Positions 27,356 to 37,151 of a stretch of DNA of 64,000 bases are shown here, one piece after another. The notes under the pieces are model-generated. The model was not told where the DNA came from. It saw nothing but the letters and a program-made list of their open reading frames with translations, and did not search any database. Position numbers and translations under genes: made by a program. The stretch is from Leptospira abararensis. GTDB lineage: Bacteria > Spirochaetota > Leptospiria > Leptospirales > Leptospiraceae. Numbering within the stretch: position 1 is the first letter of the stretch; the number at the start of each line of letters is the position of its first letter. Where the stretch lies: NCBI RefSeq assembly GCF_016918735.1, contig NZ_JAFFPR010000055.1:1-64000 (forward strand), in the 5' to 3' direction.

Positions 27356-28870
27356 ATGAAGTTTTTCTATTTATCGTTATTTGTAATTTTAACTTTTTCA
27401 ACATCCTGCAAATTAAGACTCAACAACCCGAGTGACCCCAACTCGCAAGATTTTTTCCTGACCCAACTTCTGAGAGCGTATTCGTTATTTGATCCCTGCC
27501 CTGGATTTCAAACTTGGAAAAAAACATATGGAACAGGAATCTATAAAACAACAGGATCCGATTTAATCGTTCTTTCGAATGGAGACTATTTGGTTTCTGG
27601 AATCACACAAGAATATTTGATTCCAGGTTCTTCTTCTGGAGTCACCAACAGTTTCACCGGAAGTGCAGGAATTACTCTGAATACATTCTTAATGAGAGTC
27701 TCACATACGGACGGTGCGATTCTCTGGGTAGATTATCTTGGGGAAGCCGTGGACGAAAGAAGTTATAAACCTAAATTAAGAAAGTATCCCAACGGAGATA
27801 TCTCCGTTGCTTTCATTGTGACAGGAGCATCGCAACCAACCCCCCTCAATGCAAAATCAGGAATTGGAATTCCTTCTTTATTTGTCGGAAGGATTAGAGA
27901 GGATGGAACACGCGTTTGGTATACCTACTTTGATTCAGACAGCATTGGAGTTTATGTTGTCTCTGCCTTAGACCTATCCAATCGCTTGCATGTATTTATT
28001 GAGAATGTTGGGAGCCATTTAGCTTTTGTAGATGGGCCTGGCATTAGCAACTCTACTCTCGGCGGAGGTACTGACTCCGATTTCATTCATGTAGCCGTCA
28101 ATGAAAATGGTACCATGGCATACCAAAGATACTTTTCTAGCTCAGGAAATGATTTTGTATTTGGAGCAGAAACCAACTTGTCTGGACTCTTTATCACCGG
28201 TGCATCAAACCAAAGTGTCAGTGGAACGACACATCCTAATGCTGGTTTGGTGGTTCCTTTTGTGATGAAATTGAATGAAGCAGATGGAACTATTCTCTGG
28301 TATACTTACTTGGGAATCGCAGCGGAAGGTGACTATGGAGATCCCAATCGTTTCCTAGTGAAGGATGATTTGATATATACTATCGGATCAGCTCGATTCA
28401 CTTATGGAAGTCCCGCCGAACCCATCGTAGCAGCAGATGGAGTGAGAAAACATTTTGTTTTTTCCAAATTAAACACGAGCGGTGCAGTCCAATGGAATTC
28501 CTTTTTAGGAAATGCGACTGAAGATGTGTTAGCGATGACAGAAGCAGATCCTATCTTCCTTTCCTCAAACCAGCTTTTATTTAGGACACAAACCACAGAA
28601 ACCAGCGGTCGTTTTACCTCCTCACCCGATGCCACCACTGGCGAGGGAACTGGTCCCTATACACTCGCTGATGTTTTGATCAACCCACAGACTGGAACTT
28701 TCAATCGCTTTCATTATTCTTCCAACTTGGTATCACCCAAGCAGGAACGAACGGAAGTGATGCGAGAGGTTTGTTTCGGAAAATTGGCTCGTTTGAATTA
28801 TACAAAATTTTCTGCGACACCTTCTCCCAATCCGACTCAAATTTCCATAGAGAATGTGAGTTTACCTTAG
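27356..28870 (+). CDS. CKL-NNPSDP exported protein, paralogue 1
   Basis: 504 residues. Signal peptide with lipobox FSTSC (Cys18) followed by KLRLNNPSDPNSQDFF. The rest is a set of imperfect beta repeats built on FLMRVSHTDGAILWVDYLGE, YPNGDISVAFIVTG, GTRVWYTYFD and AVQWNSFLGN, resembling SBBP-type beta-propeller repeats. The first of three consecutive paralogues on the same strand (27356, 29100, 30904). Probably a lipid-anchored extracytoplasmic propeller protein; no catalytic motif is seen. Confidence 0.8.
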   Translation: MKFFYLSLFVILTFSTSCKLRLNNPSDPNSQDFFLTQLLRAYSLFDPCPGFQTWKKTYGTGIYKTTGSDLIVLSNGDYLVSGITQEYLIPGSSSGVTNSFTGSAGITLNTFLMRVSHTDGAILWVDYLGEAVDERSYKPKLRKYPNGDISVAFIVTGASQPTPLNAKSGIGIPSLFVGRIREDGTRVWYTYFDSDSIGVYVVSALDLSNRLHVFIENVGSHLAFVDGPGISNSTLGGGTDSDFIHVAVNENGTMAYQRYFSSSGNDFVFGAETNLSGLFITGASNQSVSGTTHPNAGLVVPFVMKLNEADGTILWYTYLGIAAEGDYGDPNRFLVKDDLIYTIGSARFTYGSPAEPIVAADGVRKHFVFSKLNTSGAVQWNSFLGNATEDVLAMTEADPIFLSSNQLLFRTQTTETSGRFTSSPDATTGEGTGPYTLADVLINPQTGTFNRFHYSSNLVSPKQERTEVMREVCFGKLARLNYTKFSATPSPNPTQISIENVSLP

Positions 28871-29099
28871 CTGATTTTACTTTGCGGCCTTTCTCGGAGA
28901 TTTTATCAGATTGTCCATGACCTCTTACTTAGATTGGCGGAAGTCTTGGCAAAGAAAGGGACCTAAGCTAGGACTATCCACAAGCCATAAACTTATTTTC
29001 TAATAAAATTCTGCAAATGACTTGAGAAACCATCTTATTTCTGTTCTCTTTTTAGAATCTAAATTGAAATAATTAATTTCCATTATTCCTTCTGGATCA

Positions 29100-30716
29100 A
29101 TGGACTTGGAAAACCCAATGGTATCTTATTCGCAAACTCAGAAAACTCTTATCATCTTTTTTTATCTAATTTGGTTCAGTTTTTCCTTCGACCATTGTAA
29201 ATTAAATTTAAACAATCCAAGTGATCCTACTTCCAGAAGTTTTTTTGAAACAGCAGTCATGAATACCTATTTAAGTTCTATCTGCAGTCCATTTATTAGA
29301 GGAAACGTAAGAATTGGAAGTGGTAATTATAAAGTATATCCCCACTCTTTACTTCCCTTAAAAAATGGAAACTTTGTAGTCACAGCAATCGTGATCGAAC
29401 CAATTGTTTGGGCAGGCAGAACTAATGGTTTTAATTTTAGTTATACGGGAGCAACAGGAACCGATCCTGCCATCGTTATTTTTCAGGTCAATGGTCGATC
29501 CTTTGAAATTGAGTGGTTGGATTATTTAGGTGTACCTGCTTCCAACACCGAGAACTCTAACTTTTCAACACTCTCCGAATTTTCAAATGGTGATATTGGC
29601 GTTTTTACTCAAGTCACTGGAACCGAACAAATAGGAGCCATTTCACCAAAACTAAATTCAGAAGCCTTTATGGTCGCACGTTATTCAAGCTCTGGATCTC
29701 GCGTTTGGTTTACATATTTAGATATGGCCATCGGATCATTTTCCATTGGTAGTTTAAATCACATAGTAGATGTCAACGATCAAATGCATTTATTTTTTAC
29801 CTCTATTAGCACAGGGACTAACACGCCAAACACAGTTGGAATTACAGAATTCCCCCTACCAACATTTTCATCTAATGGAATTTATGCGGGGCAACGTGAA
29901 ATTGGTTGGGCAATTCTAAAAGGTGATGGATTACCAAAACAACAGCGTTTCATTCGCACGTCAGGTGATGCAGAAGTAATTTCAGCGTCTTATCAAAAAA
30001 ACGGATATATATTGTTAGGTGGTAGCACAAACAACAATTTCGATAACTTTTTATCTCACCCAGCGGTCAATTATCAAAGAAGTTATGCTGCTTTACTTGC
30101 TCCAAATACTCAAGAAGTGCTAAACATCTCCTATCCTGGATCTACAAATTCTGCATTTAACCTTGGGAGTATTGAAGAGATGAAAGTAGGTTATGACGGA
30201 TATTATGCGACAGGAACAAGTGCCGGATCCTTTGGTTCACCTACATACGATTATCAATATTTCCCATCAGGAAACACTCGAAACTACTTTTTCTTAAAGT
30301 TTGATTTGTTTGGAAATCTTATATGGAACCAATTTCTTGGGTCTACAATCACAAATGTAATGGAACAAACTCCAAGAATTGCTTATTTATCATACTTCGA
30401 TGAAATACGTGTGAAACTTCTAGGAAATGCAAGTGGGGATCGAATGACAGGACTCGATCTTATTAGTTATGGTGCGGGAATCAATCCATACCAGGATATC
30501 ACTTTACGAATTAACGGAAGGGCAGGTCGCTATGAATCCATTCGATATGAAACCAATATCTTTGTCACAACACCAGTTTCCGGACTGATCGGATTTAATA
30601 TCAGTGTCCAAGATGTTTGTAATGGGAGGTTGTTATCCCTACGTCGTTACTTGAACTTTCCTGCAGAAAATGGATTTTTAGAAGTCTCCACCAAACCGGG
30701 AATCGAAGAACCATAA
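29100..30716 (+). CDS. CKL-NNPSDP exported protein, paralogue 2
   Basis: 538 residues. A hydrophobic segment (TLIIFFYLIWFSFSFDHC) leads to Cys36 and KLNLNNPSDPTSRSFF. The residue before the Cys is His, so the lipobox is weak. It is about as long as paralogue 3 and shares YLGVPASNT, FSNGDIGVFTQVTGTEQ, RVWFTYLDMA, NYFFLKFDLFGNLIWNQFLG and a C-terminal GFLEVSTKPGIEEP. An internal ATG at 29118 is an alternative start. Same presumed propeller architecture. Confidence 0.78.
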   Translation: MDLENPMVSYSQTQKTLIIFFYLIWFSFSFDHCKLNLNNPSDPTSRSFFETAVMNTYLSSICSPFIRGNVRIGSGNYKVYPHSLLPLKNGNFVVTAIVIEPIVWAGRTNGFNFSYTGATGTDPAIVIFQVNGRSFEIEWLDYLGVPASNTENSNFSTLSEFSNGDIGVFTQVTGTEQIGAISPKLNSEAFMVARYSSSGSRVWFTYLDMAIGSFSIGSLNHIVDVNDQMHLFFTSISTGTNTPNTVGITEFPLPTFSSNGIYAGQREIGWAILKGDGLPKQQRFIRTSGDAEVISASYQKNGYILLGGSTNNNFDNFLSHPAVNYQRSYAALLAPNTQEVLNISYPGSTNSAFNLGSIEEMKVGYDGYYATGTSAGSFGSPTYDYQYFPSGNTRNYFFLKFDLFGNLIWNQFLGSTITNVMEQTPRIAYLSYFDEIRVKLLGNASGDRMTGLDLISYGAGINPYQDITLRINGRAGRYESIRYETNIFVTTPVSGLIGFNISVQDVCNGRLLSLRRYLNFPAENGFLEVSTKPGIEEP

Positions 30717-30903
30717 GTGGTAGAAAAATTTACTACAATCCTTCGTTAAATATCCTAATCCATGGCCAGTCGATTTTCAGTTACATATGATTTATTGAAA
30801 AAAACTCTCTTTTAGGGATTTAGACAAAGGGTTGAGAAATTAAAACCCTCTCGTTAAATGTCCAAAAAGCTTAACAACTTTCGTAGCAGAAAGAGAAATT
30901 ATT

Positions 30904-32517
30904 TTGAACATGCAGCAAAAAGCGATCTCCTTAAAAAAGTTTTCTTCAATTTTCATTCTGACCATTCTCATTCAACAGTTTAACTTTTGTAAGTTGAATT
31001 TCAACAATCCCAGAGACCCTCAGTCACTCAGCTATTGGCAGACCTGGCTCTGGGAGGAATACCTTCGTGGATTATGTAATCCAAATTTGCGAGCTTCTGT
31101 CCGCTTAGGAACGGGGAATTACAGAGTCTATCCTTATAAATTACTCAAACTGAAAAATGGAAATTTTGCCATCACCGCTGGAGTTTTTGAAGAAGTTGTT
31201 TGGAATGGCAAAACTGCAGGAAAGAATTTTTCGTTTTCTGGAACAACCGGCACAGACATGAATTTGATTGTTTTTTTAGTCAATGGAAAGACATTCCAAA
31301 TTGAATGGTTGGATTATATCGGTCAACTTGTCGCAGCCTCAGATAACAAAGAAGTCTCCCCGATTACAGAATTATCAAATGGTGATGTAGTTGCTGCCGC
31401 ATACATTAAAAGTGTAGAACAAGGTACACCAATTTCTTCAAAATCGAATACAAATTCATTGGTTATGATTCGTTTTAATGGGAATGGCACTCGTGTTTGG
31501 AGCACCTATTTAGATAAAACAGATACCTCTATTGTCGAATCCAGGTTTGCACTGATTACCGATGGAGTAGACAATCTACATTTATTTTTCAATGGCAGAG
31601 CAACAGGATCACCGACTTCAGACATTTACGGTTTCAGCGAATTTCCAATTTTAGAAGTTGCATCTTATGCTCCCTATCTGAATACAGAAGAAATTGGTTG
31701 GGCAATGATTTCCGCGCAAGGAAATCCTATTAGACAAAGATACTTACAATCTAATGGCAGTGTCAGAGTGTTAAACGCGACTCTTGGCCCAGACAACTCC
31801 ATCCTATTATTCGGATCTGCAGACGATAATTATATAGGCTACACAGGCCATCCATTACCTTCCTATAATTACCAAAGACCCATGGTAACAAAGCTTTCCA
31901 TTTCTGATTTTTCAATGATAAATCGAACGTATCTTGGATCCATTAGTGCAAGCCATACTTTGGGAACCATCTATGGAATTGCGCCAGCTTCCGATGGTAT
32001 TTATACAACGGGAATTAATGCCGGAGATTTTGGAACCTCTTTCCACCAATACCAGTTATATTCAGGATCATCAAATTTTCGAAATAATATTTTTTCTAAA
32101 TTTGATTGGAATGGAAATCTACTTTGGAATCAATTCCTTGGTTCCACTACCACTGATACCTTAGAAATTCCACCTACGATCAGTTATATTACCGACACAA
32201 ATACAATAAAAGCATTTGCATTCTCTTTAGCTGACGGAAGTCTATATACTGGGTTCACCGTTCCTACAACAGGTCGAGGAATTAACCCTTACCAGAGAAC
32301 TACTCTAAATATAGCTGGTTCCAACGGACTTTACCAATCCATCCATTACGAAACTAGTTTTACCAATTATCCTCCTACTGGTGAACCTCTGCACTATACA
32401 ATCGCATCGGCAGAGGCCTGCGGAGGCCGGATGGTGAAATTACAAAATATCTTAGATCTTAGCACTGAGGTGGGTGTTCTGGAAGTGGCAACGAGGCCAG
32501 CTATCGAAGAACCATAA
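30904..32517 (+). CDS. CKL-NNPSDP exported protein, paralogue 3
   Basis: 537 residues. Hydrophobic N-terminus (SSIFILTILIQQFNFC) followed by KLNFNNPRDPQSLSYW. Phe precedes the Cys, which is not a classical lipobox, so lipidation is uncertain although the Cys is conserved among the three paralogues. It shares WLDYIGQ, ELSNGDVVAAAYIKS, GTRVWSTYLDKT and the C-terminal EVATRPAIEEP with paralogue 2. The repeats are probably those of a propeller. Confidence 0.77.
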   Translation: MNMQQKAISLKKFSSIFILTILIQQFNFCKLNFNNPRDPQSLSYWQTWLWEEYLRGLCNPNLRASVRLGTGNYRVYPYKLLKLKNGNFAITAGVFEEVVWNGKTAGKNFSFSGTTGTDMNLIVFLVNGKTFQIEWLDYIGQLVAASDNKEVSPITELSNGDVVAAAYIKSVEQGTPISSKSNTNSLVMIRFNGNGTRVWSTYLDKTDTSIVESRFALITDGVDNLHLFFNGRATGSPTSDIYGFSEFPILEVASYAPYLNTEEIGWAMISAQGNPIRQRYLQSNGSVRVLNATLGPDNSILLFGSADDNYIGYTGHPLPSYNYQRPMVTKLSISDFSMINRTYLGSISASHTLGTIYGIAPASDGIYTTGINAGDFGTSFHQYQLYSGSSNFRNNIFSKFDWNGNLLWNQFLGSTTTDTLEIPPTISYITDTNTIKAFAFSLADGSLYTGFTVPTTGRGINPYQRTTLNIAGSNGLYQSIHYETSFTNYPPTGEPLHYTIASAEACGGRMVKLQNILDLSTEVGVLEVATRPAIEEP

Positions 32518-32591
32518 AGTTAGTAAAAATGTATAAAATTCCTTTTCCCAAACAAAACGAAGAGAATTTTTCTATTTTTTTCTAGTAATTC

Positions 32592-32618
32592 TGTCACAAA
32601 CGGTAAAATCAATTGTCC
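32592..32618 (+). promoter_or_regulatory. ECF-type promoter-like motif upstream of the DUF1304/sigma pair
   Basis: TGTCACA (32592-32598), 16 bases, then GTCC (32615-32618). The layout resembles ECF sigma promoters of the TGTCACA-N16-CGTC class. It lies 32 bases before the DUF1304 start codon, consistent with autoregulation by the sigma factor encoded next. Confidence 0.4.
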
Positions 32619-32649
32619 CAAGAAGAAAACAATTCTTTAGGAGAATTTT

Positions 32650-33027
32650 ATGAAACTCACTTCTCTCATCCTCACTGGCTTTGTGGCCGTAGAACATGTG
32701 TTCATCTTAGTATTGGAAATGTTTCTATGGAAAACTGAATTTGGAATGAAAGTATTCCAACTGACACCAGAAACCGCGGAGATCACATCTAAATTAGCAA
32801 AAAACCAAGGTCTTTACAATGGATTTTTAGCTGCGGGACTTTTTTGGGCTCTCATTTTTATCAAAGATCAAAAACAACAATTCCAAACCATTTTATTTTT
32901 TCTTATATGTGTTGTAGTCGCAGGGATTTATGGTTCGGCAACAGCTAAGTTTTCCATTTTATTTTCACAAGGTTTGCCTGCTTTACTGGCACTGGTTGTA
33001 CATTGGGTCGCAAATAAAAATAAATGA
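32650..33027 (+). CDS. DUF1304 membrane protein
   Basis: 125 residues with TAGGAG as ribosome site. Four hydrophobic helices; the start LTGFVAVEHVFILVLEMFLW and the following KNQGLYNGFLAAGLFWAL match DUF1304. Function unestablished. Its stop overlaps the start of the ECF sigma gene by four bases (ATGA), so the two are translationally coupled. The coupling suggests either a sensor for, or a target of, the sigma factor. No classical anti-sigma factor is seen. Confidence 0.82.
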   Translation: MKLTSLILTGFVAVEHVFILVLEMFLWKTEFGMKVFQLTPETAEITSKLAKNQGLYNGFLAAGLFWALIFIKDQKQQFQTILFFLICVVVAGIYGSATAKFSILFSQGLPALLALVVHWVANKNK

Positions 33028-33893
33028 TTGAGGATCCGCATCTTTCTCTATTAGAAAGTTCTCTTGCTGGAAAAACAAATGCGTTAGAAGAATTAATTCA
33101 AATCTTCCAACCAAAAGTTTTTTCTCTTGCATTGAAATTTTTATGGAATCCAGAGGATGCGGAAGATGCCACTCAAGAAATTTTGGTGAAAGTGATCACC
33201 AACTTAGGTGGTTTTCGAAAAGAAAGTAAACTCTCCACTTGGATCTACCGGATTGCAAGTAACCATTTGATCAACATACAAAAATCAAAAATGGAACGCC
33301 GTAAAGTGCATTTAAGAGCCGTGCGCGAAGAATTACACCGAACGCAAGCCCCCCACAATTCTCATTCCCATTTCCCTTTATCCCCAATGGAAGAAGAAAC
33401 TTCGCCCAAAGTTTCTGAATTGGTTTTGCATGTCCAAGTTGCTTGCACCTATGCCATGTTACAAGGTCTTACAAGGCCCTATAGGATGGCTTATCTTTTA
33501 GGAGAAGTATTTCAAACTTCAAGTGAAGAAGGCGCCTCCGTGATGGGGGTTCGCCCAGAGGCCTTCCGCCAAAAGTTATCAAGATCAAGAAAACAAATGG
33601 AGGCCTTTCTTGGGAAGGAATGTAGCTTAACAAATGCAGAGAATCCTTGCCATTGTGAAAATCGAATCACATATGCCAAAAGAGCGGGCAGGATCAAATC
33701 CTATCTTAAACTTTCAGAACAAATGAAATTAGATGGCAGATGGAAAGAGATTAAACCAATGATGGCAGATACTTCCAAAATTCGGAAGGCCGCCGAGGTA
33801 TTCCGAAGCCACCCGGAATACTTACCAAAAAAAAACCAATTGGAAAACATTCGAACTTTATTACACAACTCGTTTCCACTCACGACTCGGTGA
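33024..33893 (+). CDS. ECF sigma factor with C-terminal Cys-His extension
   Basis: 289 residues. Sigma region 2 (FLWNPEDAEDATQEILVKVI, then STWIYRIASNHLIN) and region 4 (TYAMLQGLTRPYRMAYLLGE, SSEEGASVMGVRPEAFRQKL) are clear. Residues 195-289 form an extension not present in ordinary ECF sigmas (typically 170-200 residues), starting with a Cys200..Cys209-His210-Cys211 cluster that could bind metal and followed by a charged helical tail. Such extensions often regulate the sigma factor in cis. Overlaps DUF1304 upstream by four bases and the convergent AraC gene downstream by 33 bases. Confidence 0.85.
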   Translation: MIEDPHLSLLESSLAGKTNALEELIQIFQPKVFSLALKFLWNPEDAEDATQEILVKVITNLGGFRKESKLSTWIYRIASNHLINIQKSKMERRKVHLRAVREELHRTQAPHNSHSHFPLSPMEEETSPKVSELVLHVQVACTYAMLQGLTRPYRMAYLLGEVFQTSSEEGASVMGVRPEAFRQKLSRSRKQMEAFLGKECSLTNAENPCHCENRITYAKRAGRIKSYLKLSEQMKLDGRWKEIKPMMADTSKIRKAAEVFRSHPEYLPKKNQLENIRTLLHNSFPLTTR

Positions 33894-34757
33894 ATTCCCA
33901 AAAATTCGTTTATAAGCTTTCGAAAAAGAAAATGCGGACGCATAACCGACATTTTGTGCAATTTCCTCCAGACCCATATTCCCTTTTTGAAACATTTCTT
34001 TGGCTTTTTCCATTCTGAGTTTAGCCAAATATTCCATAGGAGGAATCCCGAGTACATCACGAAACCGGTTGGCTAAATTGGCACGAGAAACTCCAGTTTC
34101 TTTGGCCAAAGATTCAATCGTCCAATCCTTACTAAATCCATTGTGTAATTTTTCCAAGGCATACAACACTTGTGTGTCGTGGAAAGCTTTCACCCATCCT
34201 GCTTGTGAATCCACACGATTATTTAACCACATTCTTAACATATAGTATAATAAAATATCTGTTAACCTTTGTACGATTAAGTCAGTACCAAGGTTTAATT
34301 CCAATTCACGGGAAAGGATTTGAATGATATCTCCGAGGGCATGGTGTGCTTGTATGGTTTCATAAGGTATATGGATATAATCAGGTAATTCCAAAAAAAG
34401 TGGGTGAATGGGACCCGGTGGGACTTCATAACGAACGGAAACAAAGGTCGTCACGGGATTTTCTTTTTTGATCCGAATCTCTTTGTCACCTAAGAACCGC
34501 TCAATGGTCACAACTTTTGCTTTCGGGTCTGATAATAACTCGTGATTGGTTCCTCTGGTGATAAAGATAAGATCACCCTTATGAAGAGGAATTGTGGTTC
34601 CGTTCAGTCTCGCATAACAACTGCCTTGTGTTACCACATGGAAACCACCACTCTTTTCACAAGGGAAGTGAAACCCAAAACTATCAAAAATTTGCCCTTT
34701 GGAAAGAAGGTCGTTTTTCCAACCCGCAGAAGAAAGAATATCGGAAAGTAGATCCAT
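33861..34757 (-). CDS. AraC-family transcriptional regulator (cupin_6 type)
   Basis: 298 residues. The N-terminal cupin-like sensor domain contains GFHVVTQGSCYARL and PLHKGDLIFITRGTNHEL, as in AraC regulators of the cupin_6 group. The C-terminal HTH_18 contains DWTIESLAKETGVSRANLAN, MEYLAKLRMEKAKEM, and EEIAQNVGYASAFSFSKAYK. Divergent from the NmrA-like gene at 34905 across 147 bases, the usual arrangement of an AraC regulator and its target. Its 3' end overlaps the sigma gene by 33 bases on opposite strands. Confidence 0.9.
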   Translation of the reverse strand: MDLLSDILSSAGWKNDLLSKGQIFDSFGFHFPCEKSGGFHVVTQGSCYARLNGTTIPLHKGDLIFITRGTNHELLSDPKAKVVTIERFLGDKEIRIKKENPVTTFVSVRYEVPPGPIHPLFLELPDYIHIPYETIQAHHALGDIIQILSRELELNLGTDLIVQRLTDILLYYMLRMWLNNRVDSQAGWVKAFHDTQVLYALEKLHNGFSKDWTIESLAKETGVSRANLANRFRDVLGIPPMEYLAKLRMEKAKEMFQKGNMGLEEIAQNVGYASAFSFSKAYKRIFGNSPSREWKRVV

Positions 34758-34904
34758 AGGTCTTTTTTGGAAAAGAATTACCGAATGTCTAGTATTTTAT
34801 ACGATTGGATATATTTTTAATATTTTTCGACATAGACGGTCTAGATTTTTCAGAGTATATTAAAGGAATAATAACGGATTCATTTCCGAATTCAAGGATT
34901 AACT

Positions 34905-35753
34905 ATGAAAGTATTTGTATATGGCGGCTCAGGACTCGTAGGCGGCCACCTAGTCACCGAATTATTAAAACAAGGACATGAAGTCTTTGCCGGATCCAGA
35001 AAACCAGAATCCCAAAAAAGTGCCTCTAACTTACATTGGGTGTTTGCCGATTCTAGTGAACTCACTAAAGGCTTGGAAGTTTTGGAAAAAGTGGATGCAG
35101 CTTATTTTTTAAGCCCTCCTGGCCAAACCAACCAATATGAAATTCTTTCCCCTTGGATAGAAAAGGCAAAACAAGTGAGTTTAAAAAAATTCGTTTTGAT
35201 GACAGCTATGGGTGTAGAACACGCCCCACCGGAAGCCCCCTTTCGCAAAACAGAGATAATGCTCGAAGGAGCGGGAATTCCTTGGAATATCATTCGTCCA
35301 AACTGGTTTATGCAAAACTTCCATACCTTTTGGATTGCAGGAATCAAACAAGATGGTAAAATTTATTTCCCAGGTGGAAATGCAAAAACAAGTTTCATTG
35401 ATGCTAGAGACATTGCTTCGGTCGCAGCTATTCTTCTCACATCTTCCAAAAATGATAACCAAGCATTCACATTGACTGGACCTGAATCCATAGATCATAA
35501 TGAAGTTGCAAATCATTTAACAAAAGTAAGTGGAAAAACAATTGGGTATGTAGACGTAGATCCAAAAGTATTTGAATCTTCTCTTGTATCGGCAGGACTC
35601 ACAAAAGACTATGCTGCTTTTTTGGTAATGATTGCGGGTGCCTTAAAAGAGGGATTTGCATCTCCTATTCTAGATACAGTGAAAACTCTGACGGGGAAAG
35701 ACCCAATCTCCTTTAGTCAGTATGCAAAAGACAATGCGGATGCTTGGAAATAA
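34905..35753 (+). CDS. NmrA-like NAD(P)-binding protein
   Basis: 282 residues. N-terminal Rossmann motif VYGGSGLVGGHLVTELLKQG, then an SRKP loop suggesting NADP, KFVLMTAMGVEHAP, IPWNIIRPNWFMQNFHTFWI and SFIDARDIASVAAILLT, typical of the atypical SDR/NmrA family (azoreductase, QOR2-like). Substrate unknown; relatives are quinone reductases or redox sensors. Divergent from the AraC gene, probably its target. It converges on the propeller-like gene at 35802. Confidence 0.88.
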   Translation: MKVFVYGGSGLVGGHLVTELLKQGHEVFAGSRKPESQKSASNLHWVFADSSELTKGLEVLEKVDAAYFLSPPGQTNQYEILSPWIEKAKQVSLKKFVLMTAMGVEHAPPEAPFRKTEIMLEGAGIPWNIIRPNWFMQNFHTFWIAGIKQDGKIYFPGGNAKTSFIDARDIASVAAILLTSSKNDNQAFTLTGPESIDHNEVANHLTKVSGKTIGYVDVDPKVFESSLVSAGLTKDYAAFLVMIAGALKEGFASPILDTVKTLTGKDPISFSQYAKDNADAWK

Positions 35754-35801
35754 TTCCAAACATCAACATATGATTTTTTTTCATTCGGAGAGGATTGATT
35801 T

Positions 35802-36980
35802 TTAATCCGCAACTAAAACCCGGTTGGCAGCTCCGCCTGCCGGGTCTTCTAATATATTCCTTAAAAGCAATTTACGGAATGGTAAAAATGCTGAACCACT
35901 TACATTGACATGGTTCTTGTAAAATTTTTTTGTTGGAATGACTTTCTTCTGTTTCAAAGTTATGGGATCAAAGATATGTAAACCAGAGTTACGAACCCAA
36001 ACCAGTTCTCCTTCTTTCCAAAACCCCAACTTATGACCATGAGTTCCCCATTTTGTTTTTTTTACGTCAGAGAGATTGTCCGTATTGTACATTCGAACTT
36101 CACCTGTATCAGCTGCCGCCATATACAAATACTTTCCATCTTTCGAAAAACTGATTCCGTAAGGAGTTGATGGGATGGAGAACTCTTGGAATGAGTTTGA
36201 TTTTATTTTATATAAATATCCCATTGGATTTCTTTTTTGAAAAGCTTCCGTATAACAAGCAATCAGTATTTGTTTTGATTCTGGATGAAACTCTGGTGTG
36301 TAAGGATAAAATTTCGATTTGTATTCTTTTAACTTAATCAAATTCTGGTTTTGAATTTTGTAAATAAAAGCGGTAACATCCTCTGATTCATCATCTTTTA
36401 GATCTGCATCCACAGCAAAACTAAAGTAACCGGTATTGTCTTCTTGTGAGTATCCAATCGGAGAACTTTGTGCAAAAGATTTTTTATCATCTTCTGCAAT
36501 TTCATAAATTGGTTCGACTACATCAATAGTATTGGTTGCGAGATCCCAGCCCACAAAAAAATACCGTTTGGAATTTACCGATTTATGTTTATTTTCGATT
36601 ACAATACCTGCACGGTTTGTTGTTTCATCATAAAACAAAAACTCGTAAACAGTTAAAGGCAATCGTTTACCTTTTGTCTCAATTTGGCCAACAAACTCTA
36701 TTGCGTGCCTAATGTAATAAGCTTCTAAGGGAACCGATTTATAAATTCGTTCCTTAGAAAGAGTATCGTAAAAATACAACCCAGGTTCATCAAAATCAGC
36801 CGTCCTTCCTAAATAAATCCATTTCCCACCGTTGACAAAAAAAGGAGAGTTTCCCTCGACGAAGGTAGGTCGAACATTGAAATCCGTATTGAATGAATAC
36901 TCAGATTCTACTTTTTGTGCTGCTAATGAAACACTGAGAATAAATATAAAAATAGAAAGAATTTGCAACTGCATGGTCAT
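35802..36980 (-). CDS. Exported beta-propeller-like protein
   Basis: 392 residues. Signal peptide LQILSIFIFILSVSLAAQ. Repeating Tyr-rich beta units (KWIYLGRTADFDEPGLYFYD, GYLYKIKSNSFQEFSI, SKDGKYLYMAAADTGEVRMY, LVWVRNSGLHIFDP) look like a WD40/YVTN-type propeller. No catalytic residues are recognised. Preceded on its strand by 170 gene-free bases (36981-37151). Probably a periplasmic or surface protein. Confidence 0.68.
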   Translation of the reverse strand: MTMQLQILSIFIFILSVSLAAQKVESEYSFNTDFNVRPTFVEGNSPFFVNGGKWIYLGRTADFDEPGLYFYDTLSKERIYKSVPLEAYYIRHAIEFVGQIETKGKRLPLTVYEFLFYDETTNRAGIVIENKHKSVNSKRYFFVGWDLATNTIDVVEPIYEIAEDDKKSFAQSSPIGYSQEDNTGYFSFAVDADLKDDESEDVTAFIYKIQNQNLIKLKEYKSKFYPYTPEFHPESKQILIACYTEAFQKRNPMGYLYKIKSNSFQEFSIPSTPYGISFSKDGKYLYMAAADTGEVRMYNTDNLSDVKKTKWGTHGHKLGFWKEGELVWVRNSGLHIFDPITLKQKKVIPTKKFYKNHVNVSGSAFLPFRKLLLRNILEDPAGGAANRVLVAD

Positions 36981-37151
36981 CCCCTATTACCTTTTTGGTA
37001 TGGTGGAATACACTACAATAGTTCCAATAATTTACAACCAATGTTTATAATTTTTTTCCTAAAACCATAAACTTCAGAAAAAGAAACGGAAAAGTAGATA
37101 GATCATGTTTCGACTAATGAGAAGCCTAAATAGAAACTAATTCATATTAGT

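Noticed and set aside
28871..29099. Gene-free stretch between CKL-NNP paralogues 1 and 2
   Set aside because: Searched for a small gene, terminator or repeat; nothing convincing seen beyond AT-rich promoter-like sequence.
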